Below are positions 25,801 to 34,162 of a DNA stretch of 64,000 nt, one piece after another. Both the position numbers and the translations under genes were made by a program. The DNA lies in assembly GCF_022869785.1 (NCBI RefSeq), contig NZ_CP094997.1, positions 5,885,001 to 5,949,000 on the forward strand. Reading direction: 5' to 3'. Below the pieces are notes generated by a model. That model was not told the DNA's origin, ran no database searches, and saw only the letters and a program-made list of their open reading frames with translations. This stretch comes from Dyadobacter chenwenxiniae (GTDB taxonomy: Bacteria; Bacteroidota; Bacteroidia; Cytophagales; Spirosomataceae). Every line of letters starts with the position of its first letter. Positions within the stretch are counted from its first letter, which is position 1.

Positions 25801-26306
25801 TTGTACGGGCAGCCTATGAGGATAGCGGTGCCAGCGGCCTGCCAGCATTAAAATCGGAAAAAACGCTTGTCTTGAAGAATGCAAAGGTGGATATGCACAG
25901 CTTTGACGTGTACGAAGACATGATGAAGATTTCCAATGGTGGAATGAACCTGGCCATCGCTTCGAAGACCGGCGCATACATTGTGTTGAAACAGGCGGAT
26001 TTGAATGGAATTTCGGAGTTGCAGTTACAGGCTCTTGCACCCAAACCGCAGGTAAATGCAGTGGGCGGAAAAGTGGAACTGCGCCTTGACAGCCCGACAG
26101 GCCCGTTAGTCGGCGTATCCGAATTCCTGGAACCATCCGAAAAACTGGACTTTAAGCCTAATATGCTCAGTATCCCGATCAAAATTGCTGACAAGGCAGA
26201 TGGCAAGTTGCATGACGTTTATCTGGTCTTTACTAATCCAAAAGCAGACGGTCACACACTGATGGTGCTGTTAGGTGCGGAATTCAAACTTGCTGAAAAT
26301 CAATAA
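22857..26306 (+). CDS. ThuA + sugar dehydrogenase + PKD + cytochrome c + CBM fusion protein
   Basis: A 1149-residue exported protein. Order: signal peptide (1-25, ending ADAQ); ThuA-like glutamine-amidotransferase fold (27-250, with GYTGIHAATDTEYEW); PQQ-type glucose/sorbosone dehydrogenase propeller (265-715, with HTGGSIAWDK and MGHRNPFRI); PKD domain (735-820); a class I cytochrome c with SDCKACHS, whose first heme Cys is near residue 881; and a C-terminal CBM6-like beta-sandwich (1000-1149). It probably oxidises a sugar or polyol in the periplasm and passes electrons to its own heme. The fused layout is known in Bacteroidota. Confidence 0.9.
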   Translation: MKVKFLLLQMLALGFCMVFKTADAQTAKVNVLVFSKTASFRHESIAAGKTALAKMAKEKGFGVSFTEDASQFNEPNLKKYNTVVFLNTTGDVLTNEQQVAFERYIQAGGGYTGIHAATDTEYEWPWYGQLAGAYFLDHPMTPSNVQKGKFIVTEKNHWATQGMPDEFERTDEFYSFKDISPKINVVLKIDEKSYIGGKNPDFHPISWYHEFDGGRSFYTAMGHTDETFSEPLFLNHLYAGIKYAAGGDAPKTVDFSKSRPEENRFTKVILEEKLDEPMELSVLDKDRILFIQRKGEVRLYNVKTKELKNIATIPVSTKYKNKEGKESTGEDGLLGLNKDPNFAQNHWIYLYYSIPEAPKNVLARFEMKGDQLDIESKKVLLEVETQREECCHTGGSIAWDKAGNLYLSTGDNTNPHGSNGYSPSDEREGRSAWDAQKSSANTNDLRGKIIRIKPQPDGSYTIPDGNLFAKGTPQTRPEIFTMGHRNPFRISVDQKTNYVYWGEVGPDAAKPDSGRGPAGHDEVGQARKAGNFGWPHFVGDNKAYNKFDFTANKSSELWDVAAPTNNSPNNTGLKVLPPAQKAFIWYPYGASKEFPLTGSGGRNAMAGPVFYSDAFQGAPNAFPAYYNSKLLTYDWMRGWIMSVTMDKEGNFAAMERFMPSYKFSNPMDMEFAENGDLYMLEYGTGWFSANDDARLIRIEYNGGNRKPQIQMASNKMGGAAPLALKLDAKGTVDADNDMLNYSWKITSKNGFTKQINAPEANLTLTKLGVYKATLTVNDGKGGVSSQSMDITVGNEPPVLSLDMPMGNKSFYSANKPFNYDVKVSDKEDGTLEKGIDKERVAVNIDYLAEGFDKVAIAQGHRSADASAAFAPGKKLIEASDCKACHSVDKKSIGPAYREVAAKYKGDNSAVEKLTKKVIAGGGGVWGETAMAAHPQLSAADASEMVKYILNVANEKSAEKSMPVKGTYVAKVPAGDKGKGVYIVRAAYEDSGASGLPALKSEKTLVLKNAKVDMHSFDVYEDMMKISNGGMNLAIASKTGAYIVLKQADLNGISELQLQALAPKPQVNAVGGKVELRLDSPTGPLVGVSEFLEPSEKLDFKPNMLSIPIKIADKADGKLHDVYLVFTNPKADGHTLMVLLGAEFKLAENQ

Positions 26307-26341
26307 ATAATGATCGTTTTAATTTAACTCAATCCAATGCA

Positions 26342-26725
26342 ATGAAAAGAACCTGTATCGTTATCGTAGTTTTATTTTTAGGAATTGCCGTTAAAGGCTT
26401 TTCACAAACCGCTACAACAAATGACCTGTTTTTGGGTAAATGGGAAGTTTTGGTTGTCGGCACGCCGGATGGAGATTCCAAACTGGTTACAGAACTCACC
26501 AGGAAAGATGGTAAACTGACCGGCGAATTAAAAGATCCGACAGGCAAAAATCCGGATGCATTGCCAATCTCGAATATCATCGAGGAAGGCAATAAGATGA
26601 CCATCTATTTCGAAGCACAGGGAACGGAGGTTTCACTGGACCTTACAAAAGTGGATGATGACCATTTGAAAGGTTCCGTAATGAGCGGCATGTTTGATGC
26701 GACAGCGGTTAGGATTAAGGAGTAG
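26342..26725 (+). CDS. small secreted lipocalin-like protein
   Basis: A 127-residue protein with a signal peptide at 1-21 ending KGFSQ. The mature part reads LFLGKWEVLVVGTPDGDSK, then alternating beta strands and GKLTGELKD. This pattern fits a short calycin/lipocalin-like barrel that monitors or binds a small ligand, though the family is not firmly recognised. It starts 36 bp after the large dehydrogenase fusion and is probably co-transcribed with it. A strong hairpin terminator follows. Confidence 0.75.
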   Translation: MKRTCIVIVVLFLGIAVKGFSQTATTNDLFLGKWEVLVVGTPDGDSKLVTELTRKDGKLTGELKDPTGKNPDALPISNIIEEGNKMTIYFEAQGTEVSLDLTKVDDDHLKGSVMSGMFDATAVRIKE

Positions 26726-26748
26726 GTTTTAATCAGTAAACGTATTTT

Positions 26749-26791
26749 TGCCGGAAATGAGATGCCATTGGCAAGGCACTCATTTCCGGCA
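26749..26791. terminator. hairpin terminator between convergent genes
   Basis: The arms TGCCGGAAATGAG and CTCATTTCCGGCA (13 bp) enclose a second short hairpin TGCC/GGCA, followed by TTTTATTTT. It separates the small secreted protein from the convergent C25 peptidase gene. Confidence 0.85.
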
Positions 26792-26793
26792 TT

Positions 26794-29700
26794 TTATTTT
26801 CCGTGAATTATCACTTTACCCGGAAATGTGACGAAGGCTTCATTCCGGTCATTGATCAGCAAAACCTTGTAAGTGTAAAGCCCGGCCGACTGGTCAGATG
26901 GCATCCAATACCATTCATTAGTAAGCGCTCCCGAGGTTAACGAAAGAATTTTATCTTCTACTACAATGCCCCTTTGGTCATAAATAATGTATCGTATTGA
27001 TTTCAGATCGGTCTTTTCGCTCGTTTTTAGCTCGAAACGTAAATAGGACGCGGCGGGATTTGGGCTTACGATGAGTTCGGTAGGCATGTCATCATCGTCA
27101 AGGATCTCGAAAAGCATCCTGTAAGGCTGAACCACAGCGTTTCCAGCGCGATCCTTGGCATTGATTAAAATTTCGTAAACCCCTGGCGCCAGGTCCGATA
27201 AATAACTCAGTTGTAGCGCTTTTAAGTCAGTTGGGTTTATTTTAATATTATTTTTCGAATAAGTGATTTTCTCAAAGTCACACGCATCATCCCCACAGCG
27301 CTTGATAAAGATTTCGATAAGGGATGTGTCCGGTATAAGTTGCCTGTCATCCGAAAGATAAATTGCAATCTCAGGCTTAGACGCAACGATTTCTTTGCTT
27401 GCCAATAACCGGTCATTAAATTTTACAGTCAGCAACGGCGGAACAACATCTTTTGCATTCTCTGAGGTAAATGTGTTTTTGTCTTTTATAAGATCCCAGT
27501 CAATATCTAACTCAGCAACATTATTATTGACATTGAGCTCATTAATGGCTCGTTTCGGATCGATTTCAACACGGATTTTTTGAATGTCGCGGGAATTATG
27601 AAAAGTGACCTGCAATACGTTTTGGGAGGCAAACGATTCAACAGATTCTGTTTTGATGCGGTTTCCTTTCCTTCCGAAATACGTCACCGAAACAGGAACA
27701 TTCTGTCCCGCTAAGAAACGGCCATTGTTTGACATTTTAATCTGCACTTTCAAGGAATCCGACGTGCCGATGGACTTATTCGCAGACTGTCCATGCAGTG
27801 CAATGCTTTCGTCGGGATCAACTGCATAATCAGGTTTGTTTATCGTAATCAGCTTTAAAGCAGGATCGCCTTGCAGTAAAGTTTGGTGTACATTGGCAAT
27901 GCTGTGTGCGTCATTGTGCTTTGAAACAATGTCGTTCGCGACAGCCATCTGAATCTTTCCGATCGGCAAATGGGCGGTAGCCGAGTCAGTGAACATAAAA
28001 TGATACAATCTTTGTAAATATGCCGCGGAAGGGCTCACGTAGCTTTCATAAGAGTTGGCGATAATGGCAATCGCTCCGCGGTTCGGCGCCAGCAGCCAAT
28101 CCAGGGAAAGTGTAATCCGGTCAGTGGAGTTAGCTGTTTTCGGTTTTTGATTAAATTTATTAGCGAAAATGTTTCCTACCCCACAGCCGTTGAAATACAT
28201 CATCGGATATTTGTGCAGATTATTGTAACTGCGAGCGGCATCGGTAATGTAGCCCATATCCAAATCTGTAATATACCAGGACCCATGTCCGAAAAAAGTG
28301 ATCAGCCCTACACCTGCATTCACTTCGGCGGTTATATTGACTGGCTCCGGTTCCTGCATGGCCTTTTGCTTGACAAATTGCTTCACTTTCCCGCCCAGCT
28401 CGCCTTTTTCTACGTCAGGTTCGAGTGCGGTCAGCAGCCCCTTTAACTGACTGATTTCGCCAACCGTTTTTCCTCCGTTCAGGTGCAGCACATTCTTCCG
28501 CCAGCTGTAATCTTTCATGCTTTCGTAATCCTTTACTTTTTGCAAATAATCGATAACATGTTGATTAGTAACAGCTGATAAGCGGCCGACAGGAATTGCG
28601 GGCACGTCCTGCGGTGCTCCGGCCAGCCCTTCCACAAGCAATATATCAGAAGCTGGATACCCGATCGTGGGCACTTCGCCTGGCAGTTCCCGTTTCATTG
28701 CTTCGTTTTGTGTGATAGACTTCCCAATGAGGAACAAATATTTATCCTTACTTCCGTCGGTGAGCATATAGGCCAAAAATTTCCGGATCGCAACAGGGCT
28801 GGGCTCGCCGTAATTGAATTGATTGTAAATGTCCAGAATGTTGATAACCAGCGGCTTGAATCCTCCGCCAACCTGTGATGCACGGTAATTAGCAAATTGC
28901 TTCGCGCCTTCCAGTAAGCTGTCTGTTGTAATAATAATGTAATCGGGTTCTTTTGGAATCGATGTCTGAAATTTGGCCTCTTTGATTTTTGCAGCATCCA
29001 CTTTCACAACCTCTTTTGTGGCAAGTAAAATTTGTTCTTTGCCAGCCCGGCGCGGAACCATAACGCTTTCATTTTTACCTTTCAACAAAATCGGATTGTC
29101 GGGATCCGAGATATCCAGTAATGTAAAGCCGGCCGAAGCGCCTTTAATCGAAACTCTGCTCGCATTGTCCTTCGTTGGAAGTAGCCTGAACTCCTTACCC
29201 GGTTCATTACCAATTTGGAATTGCTGTGGAAATTCAACAGCATAGTAAGTGAGGGAAAACCTGTCCAATCTATCTGCATTAACTGTTTTAAGAGAAATCA
29301 TCCCGCTGTTATCAGCATCCGTATCCTCAGGTTTCAGTTCGAAAGTGTATTCTGTGGGAGTGAATCGGGAACTTGCAAGCACCGTAACAAGCCGCAGCGA
29401 CTTCGAATTTTTACCAACATAAATTTCAATTTTATGCTCCTTATCACTTCTGCCGTGTATCAGCAGCTTAATGGTTGGTTTTTGAGCTATGTTAACCAGG
29501 TTTTGTAATTTAAACTTTCCGGTCAGAGAACCAGCTCCGTCCTTATCCTGCATTTTGCCAGTCCGGCTAGCGCCCAGCTCAAAGAAGCTGTTCAGAAAGG
29601 AGGGTTTGCCGATCGGATTGGTTGTACCCAGCGAATATTCGTTTTTGAAAACCGTTGCTACATTTTCCTTATGGAATGGGAGGAGGGGCACATTGCTGTC

Positions 29701-30141
29701 TATCGGCTCGTCGATGACCTTTGCTCTGTGGCCCGGTGAATCGCCCAATGTCAAAAAATAAGAGCCTTCATCCGAATACATGCTGAAATACGGATTGATG
29801 CGTGAGTTCATCGGTCGGTACAGCAGGGAATCGCTCGCGCCGTCGTTGGGTACGGCATAGAAAAGGATTTCTTTATCAGATATGCTTATAATTGATACTT
29901 GTCTGCCTCTTCTCCATAGCTGAATTTTATCGGGAGAATCGGTAGGGAAACTCCCGGGTAAGTCAGAAAAAGAGATTTTATGCAGCCCTTTTTTGGCCAC
30001 CCCAATCCTCACATAAGGCTTGCCATAATGGATCCAACTATTGGCAAAAGGCGCTCCCCATTGCGCATTAGCCATATTTGCCGTCAGCAAAGCTGCAATC
30101 AGGGATGTTATTTTAATGAATGTATTGATATCGTGACGCAT
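26794..30141 (-). CDS. porU2: C25-family cysteine peptidase, PorU2-like T9SS sortase
   Basis: A 1115-residue exported protein. After the signal peptide (ending NMANAQ) comes a jelly-roll region with WIHYGKPYVRIGVAKKGLHKI, then the gingipain-like C25 domain with catalytic His in FFGHGSW (about residue 618) and Cys in YFNGCGVG (about 652). Ig-like segments follow. The end carries a T9SS type A sorting domain starting LIVSPNPAASYL. ATG 30141 gives the signal peptide; the ORF opens at 30198. PorU2-type proteins are predicted to cleave T9SS sorting domains; whether this one processes cargo or is itself exported is not shown. The symbol follows the family name and is tentative. Confidence 0.85.
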   Translation of the reverse strand: MRHDINTFIKITSLIAALLTANMANAQWGAPFANSWIHYGKPYVRIGVAKKGLHKISFSDLPGSFPTDSPDKIQLWRRGRQVSIISISDKEILFYAVPNDGASDSLLYRPMNSRINPYFSMYSDEGSYFLTLGDSPGHRAKVIDEPIDSNVPLLPFHKENVATVFKNEYSLGTTNPIGKPSFLNSFFELGASRTGKMQDKDGAGSLTGKFKLQNLVNIAQKPTIKLLIHGRSDKEHKIEIYVGKNSKSLRLVTVLASSRFTPTEYTFELKPEDTDADNSGMISLKTVNADRLDRFSLTYYAVEFPQQFQIGNEPGKEFRLLPTKDNASRVSIKGASAGFTLLDISDPDNPILLKGKNESVMVPRRAGKEQILLATKEVVKVDAAKIKEAKFQTSIPKEPDYIIITTDSLLEGAKQFANYRASQVGGGFKPLVINILDIYNQFNYGEPSPVAIRKFLAYMLTDGSKDKYLFLIGKSITQNEAMKRELPGEVPTIGYPASDILLVEGLAGAPQDVPAIPVGRLSAVTNQHVIDYLQKVKDYESMKDYSWRKNVLHLNGGKTVGEISQLKGLLTALEPDVEKGELGGKVKQFVKQKAMQEPEPVNITAEVNAGVGLITFFGHGSWYITDLDMGYITDAARSYNNLHKYPMMYFNGCGVGNIFANKFNQKPKTANSTDRITLSLDWLLAPNRGAIAIIANSYESYVSPSAAYLQRLYHFMFTDSATAHLPIGKIQMAVANDIVSKHNDAHSIANVHQTLLQGDPALKLITINKPDYAVDPDESIALHGQSANKSIGTSDSLKVQIKMSNNGRFLAGQNVPVSVTYFGRKGNRIKTESVESFASQNVLQVTFHNSRDIQKIRVEIDPKRAINELNVNNNVAELDIDWDLIKDKNTFTSENAKDVVPPLLTVKFNDRLLASKEIVASKPEIAIYLSDDRQLIPDTSLIEIFIKRCGDDACDFEKITYSKNNIKINPTDLKALQLSYLSDLAPGVYEILINAKDRAGNAVVQPYRMLFEILDDDDMPTELIVSPNPAASYLRFELKTSEKTDLKSIRYIIYDQRGIVVEDKILSLTSGALTNEWYWMPSDQSAGLYTYKVLLINDRNEAFVTFPGKVIIHGK

Positions 30142-30474
30142 ACAGGCTTTTGGAAACCAGGCCGGATTTTGGCCAATGTCCCGCAAGAAAGGGCGCATGA
30201 TCCACTAAATGCTTTTCCATTTAGTAAACGTCGGATATGAGTTATTCTGAGGTTACTTTCTAAGAGCATCTTCATTTGACGGAGTGCGCTCATATACATG
30301 TTACCCTCGTGATGGAGGCCTGGAATTGATAGTCTCTGACATCGGTAGCACGCATTTTTAAGCCTGTATAAAAAACCGGATGAACGCTTATAGCTGGAAA
30401 TAACCGTTTGCAAGCATGTAAGATCGTTGTATATTGTGTCCTTTAAATTTGCAACCGAACATATTTATAAGAAC

Positions 30475-30897
30475 ATGAACAAAAATGGAGATATCATTAT
30501 CATAGAAGATGATCCAGATGACCGCTTCATGCTCGAAGAAGTGTTCATTATTTTAGATTTTCCCAACAAACGGAAATATTTCGACGACGGATCAGCGGCC
30601 CTCGAATACCTTGAAAGTACAAACGATCTGCCTTTTTTGATCTTATCAGATGTAAATATGCCAAAGCTGGGCGGCTTGGAGCTAAGAAAGAAACTATACA
30701 CCGATGCCAGACTGAACTTGCGCTGCATTCCCTACCTTTTCTTTTCAACCAGTATCGATCAAAGTGCCGTGATCGAGGCATACAGCATGTCCGCACAAGG
30801 GTTTTTTGTAAAACCTGTCAAATTCGAAGAGCTGAGAGACACGATTAAGCTGATCGTTGACTACTGGAGAAAGTGCGCCGCACCAAATAATTTTTAA
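30475..30897 (+). CDS. stand-alone response regulator receiver
   Basis: A 140-residue single-domain receiver. The acidic pair is in IIEDDPDD (residues 10-16), the phospho-acceptor Asp in LSDVNMP (near 59), the conserved Thr/Ser in FFSTS and the Lys in VKPVKF (near 114). There is no output domain. ATG 30475 begins MNKNGD directly before the first beta strand; the upstream in-frame extension from 30427 looks non-coding. No kinase gene is adjacent. Such receivers often work with hybrid kinases such as the one at 40594. Confidence 0.88.
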   Translation: MNKNGDIIIIEDDPDDRFMLEEVFIILDFPNKRKYFDDGSAALEYLESTNDLPFLILSDVNMPKLGGLELRKKLYTDARLNLRCIPYLFFSTSIDQSAVIEAYSMSAQGFFVKPVKFEELRDTIKLIVDYWRKCAAPNNF

Positions 30898-31046
30898 GGC
30901 GCCAGCCTAACGTGGTTGTGGATCGGCTGAGAACATGCGGTTAGCCATTTGGTGATATAAGATTATTTGTAAAATTAGTTGTATTTTATCTGCATTACAG
31001 CGTAATTCGAAAGATCTTGTAACCACCTTCTTATTTGTGATTGGCC

Positions 31047-32429
31047 ATGAAAAAATTGCTCTGCCTGATCTTTCTTGCGCTAGCCGGCCTGCTTTTAAAT
31101 TGTAAAAAAAACGCCGAAGTTCTAGTTATAGCACCAAATCCTGAGCCTGAAAAAGCGAATTTGACCAAGGCTGTTGAATTCCTGAAAGGAATTTCGGTTA
31201 CCGGTGCGGATAAAATTGTATTTGACAGCGTCACAAATAGCTACATGGTAAGTTTGCCGGACAGGTACGATGAGAACGAAGCTGAGATTACGGTATCCAT
31301 GCAAAAAGACATCGTGCTCTGGGATAATTATAAAACCGGCGTGACGGCCGATAGCATCATTAAGTACAAGTATAAAGGTACAAGTCCGCTAAATTTCAAA
31401 GTAAGTGATAATCCGGAAAAAAGCTGGTTTATCTTTAATGTGTATTTCAATTTTTCGGGCACACCTGAAATAGAGCTGCTTAGTAAAGAAATACCTATCA
31501 ACTCAACTGGGAGCACATTGCCGATCCGTTACCTGGCCAAAGTTGGCAGTATCCCCGCAGCACCTGAGCAGAATGGCACAATGGTCAGGATCATCAATCG
31601 GAAAACGGGTTTCATAACCGAAAGTTCTCTTCAGTTGGAGAATCTGTACGTGAACTTTAACGAAGCGCAGAATTTGATTACAAACGATCCCCTCGCAATC
31701 GAAATCCATTTGTATAATCAAAATGCTGTTGTTTTCGAAGGGGTCAAATTTACCAGGGGAGTGCCTGCGTTTTTTGTAGCGCCTGACTATAAATTCGAAT
31801 ATTCCCGAAAGGACACCATTAAAGTCACTGGCGGCTTTTTTCTTCCCAATGCAAAATATTCGGTAACATTCAGCAGTGATTTCCTGTCCGCACCGGTTAC
31901 GAAAAATGTCCGTTACCACGATGTTTCACGACTTACACTGGACAATATTCCTGCCAACCTTCCTGAGGGGCCCTACCTGATCTCTTTCCACGAAAACGGC
32001 AAGCTGTTGGGTAAAAGCGCCATATATATGTCAAATCTTGGACCTAGTGCCGTTACAAGCATTTGGATGAGCAAAACAAATGCCATAGAAAACATCTGGA
32101 AAGGTGAGCTGGGCGGAGCTGTCATTCGAAATGTAAATTTGCCGTCCTGCAATAGGGGGGATTTTTTCTTTGCAAGAACGCTGCCACTGGTTGCCGGGAA
32201 TTTAAGTAATGCAAAATTGCCCAACCTGCGTTTGAAACGCGACGGAGTGACCGTCGAACTGAAAGCATCACTACAAATCTTTCATTGGGCAATAGCAGGG
32301 GTAAGTTTTGCAGTTGGCAAGTACACCATTCCTGCCAACCTGGCACCAGGAGCCTATGAAGTCACTTCAATCCACGTCGTGGACGGTAAGGAATCCAAGC
32401 CATATTGGTCGAAGATGGAAATACGGTAA
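31047..32429 (+). CDS. lipoprotein with Ig-like beta-sandwich repeats
   Basis: A 460-residue protein with a lipoprotein signal: MKKLLCLIFLALAGLLLNC, lipidation Cys at about residue 19, followed by KKN. The mature region is beta-rich, with repeated short motifs such as GSTLPIRYLA, GGFFLPNAKYSVTF and IPANLPEGPYLISF, resembling IPT/TIG or Ig-like repeats. No catalytic motif is visible. A surface-exposed structural or adhesion role is possible. I use ATG 31047, not the upstream TTG, since it starts the signal peptide. Confidence 0.75.
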   Translation: MKKLLCLIFLALAGLLLNCKKNAEVLVIAPNPEPEKANLTKAVEFLKGISVTGADKIVFDSVTNSYMVSLPDRYDENEAEITVSMQKDIVLWDNYKTGVTADSIIKYKYKGTSPLNFKVSDNPEKSWFIFNVYFNFSGTPEIELLSKEIPINSTGSTLPIRYLAKVGSIPAAPEQNGTMVRIINRKTGFITESSLQLENLYVNFNEAQNLITNDPLAIEIHLYNQNAVVFEGVKFTRGVPAFFVAPDYKFEYSRKDTIKVTGGFFLPNAKYSVTFSSDFLSAPVTKNVRYHDVSRLTLDNIPANLPEGPYLISFHENGKLLGKSAIYMSNLGPSAVTSIWMSKTNAIENIWKGELGGAVIRNVNLPSCNRGDFFFARTLPLVAGNLSNAKLPNLRLKRDGVTVELKASLQIFHWAIAGVSFAVGKYTIPANLAPGAYEVTSIHVVDGKESKPYWSKMEIR

Positions 32430-32602
32430 GTTTCGTCTGTATGCTTCGCTGTATTTGAAAAAGGTTTCTCTGGCATGATTTTTAGTGATCGCGGATGATT
32501 CTAAACAAATTGTTTGGGTCCTATTGTCATACTACGCGCAGAATCGAATGCGAACAGACAGTATGAACAACAAACCACTACATCAATTAACTTTTTGACC
32601 AA

Positions 32603-33127
32603 ATGAAAGCGACCTTATTATTAGTTACCTGTGTCTTGCTAAGTGCCGTTCTGGCATTTTCAGACCGTTTTGAAAACGATTCGCCAGACAAAACGTTTGT
32701 GCTGGCTGCTGCTGCCGGGGGCATGCTTGAAGTAAAGCTGGGCGAACTGGCAATGAAAAAAGCAGTATCGGCAAAATGCAAGGATTTCGGTAAAATGATG
32801 ATCACAGACCATACCAAGGTCAACGATGAACTGAAAGCGATGGCTGCCAAAAAGCAGGTGACTATCCCTGCTGCGCTAAGCCCTGCAAAACAGCAGAAGT
32901 TTGACAGTCTTGCTGCGCAGAGTGGTGAGAAATTTGATTTGCTGTATATGAACATGATGATTGCTTCCCATGAAGAAACGATTGGTCTATTTCAGAATGA
33001 ATCGAATGAAGGAAAGGATCCTGATTTCAAGAAATGGGCAGATTCCAAGATCCCGGCATTAAAGCATCATCTGGAAATGGCGAAAGCCCTGTGGCCTGCA
33101 AATTCTGCCGGTTCAACCGTAAAGTAA
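32603..33127 (+). CDS. DUF4142 domain protein, periplasmic
   Basis: A 174-residue protein with a signal peptide at 1-20 (ending LAFS). The mature domain is an all-helical, ferritin-like DUF4142 bundle: AAAGGMLEVKLGELAMKKA, then FGKMMITDHTKVNDELKAMA and a late HHLEMAKAL. DUF4142 proteins are predicted to be periplasmic and have unknown function. A terminator hairpin follows at 33148. Confidence 0.88.
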   Translation: MKATLLLVTCVLLSAVLAFSDRFENDSPDKTFVLAAAAGGMLEVKLGELAMKKAVSAKCKDFGKMMITDHTKVNDELKAMAAKKQVTIPAALSPAKQQKFDSLAAQSGEKFDLLYMNMMIASHEETIGLFQNESNEGKDPDFKKWADSKIPALKHHLEMAKALWPANSAGSTVK

Positions 33128-33147
33128 CCTGATAACCGTAAAGAGTA

Positions 33148-33185
33148 AAGCCGTTCAGCGCCATAAGTATTTGCCTGGACGGCTT
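33148..33185 (+). terminator. hairpin terminator after the DUF4142 gene
   Basis: The arms AAAGCCGTTCAG and CTGGACGGCTTT (one G-T pair) flank about 15 nt, followed by TATTG. It lies 20 bp after the DUF4142 stop. Confidence 0.6.
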
Positions 33186-33218
33186 TATTGTGTCCGCAAG
33201 AAGCTGAGCTATCGGTCC

Positions 33219-34067
33219 TCACCCCGAAAAGTTCGCCCGGAAACTGGATGGCGATTCCCCCGTTTTGGTTTGAAACAGCCTGCTGAAATAAGCAGGATCA
33301 TTATAACCCAAATCATAGGCGATTTCCTTGGCTGTAAGCGAAGTATGAACCAATAGGCGTTTTGCTTCCAGTATAATGCGGTTTTTGATCACCTCATTAG
33401 GCTGCGGCAAACGCAAGCGGTTAAATTTATGGGTAATTGTCTTCGGCGCCATGCACAGGAAATCGGCATAATCGGCGACGGTGTGTTTGGATTTATAATG
33501 CTCTTCCACGAGCCGGGTAAACTTGCGGAAAAATTCCAGATCGCTTTGCTGGTCGGTCACTTCATTGGTTAAATGCTGTCTTTTCCAGGAGCGCGTCGCG
33601 CGGATGAGCAGTTGTTTGAGATAGGTCCTGACCATTTCTTCCAGCGAGCTGTCATTGAGATTGAATTCCTGGATCATTTCTTTAAACAAACCACCCAGAA
33701 AAGCGTTTTCCGCCTCAGAAAGCTCCACTTTGGGCATATTCCTGATGTTGTTGAAAAGCAAGCCATCGCAGGCAACTTCCTGATCGTGAATCTGAATGCA
33801 GTAAAAATCGCGGTTGTAAAAAATGAAATAACCGCTTTCTTCGCCAGCTGCTTCCAATTCAAGATATTGATTGGGGCTGATAAAAAACAATGTCGGCTGC
33901 TGCGTGTCGTAACAGGCAAAATCCACCCTCAGCTTGTAGCCGGCGGGCAGATAAAGGATCTTAATGTATTCCTTATAGGCTGGCCCGTTGATCGCGTCCG
34001 TCTGCTCCTGGCTTACGTGCAGCAACCCCAGCGTCTTTAAATTATTGTTGAAAACGGTCGTACTCAT
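33219..34067 (-). CDS. AraC-family transcriptional regulator
   Basis: A 282-residue regulator. The N-terminal cupin-like half has HVSQEQTDAINGPAYKEYIKI and a QPTLFFISPNQYLEL segment. The C-terminal 100 residues are an AraC/XylS DNA-binding domain with two helix-turn-helix motifs, including KEIAYDLGYNDPAYFSRLFQ. It lies downstream of the alpha/beta hydrolase gene on the same strand, but a terminator hairpin at 34122-34149 separates them, so it probably has its own promoter. Confidence 0.9.
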   Translation of the reverse strand: MSTTVFNNNLKTLGLLHVSQEQTDAINGPAYKEYIKILYLPAGYKLRVDFACYDTQQPTLFFISPNQYLELEAAGEESGYFIFYNRDFYCIQIHDQEVACDGLLFNNIRNMPKVELSEAENAFLGGLFKEMIQEFNLNDSSLEEMVRTYLKQLLIRATRSWKRQHLTNEVTDQQSDLEFFRKFTRLVEEHYKSKHTVADYADFLCMAPKTITHKFNRLRLPQPNEVIKNRIILEAKRLLVHTSLTAKEIAYDLGYNDPAYFSRLFQTKTGESPSSFRANFSG

Positions 34068-34121
34068 GGCTATATACGCTTGTGAATGGCAGGAGTTTTT
34101 TATTTCAAAATAGATAAAAAA

Positions 34122-34149
34122 CCTGTGAAGCGATGATTTGCTTCACAGG
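34122..34149 (-). terminator. hairpin terminator after the alpha/beta hydrolase gene
   Basis: The arms CCTGTGAAGC and GCTTCACAGG flank an 8-nt loop; on the minus strand a T-run follows. It lies 13 bp after the hydrolase stop and before the AraC gene. Confidence 0.8.
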
Positions 34150-34162
34150 TGTAATCGTTTGT

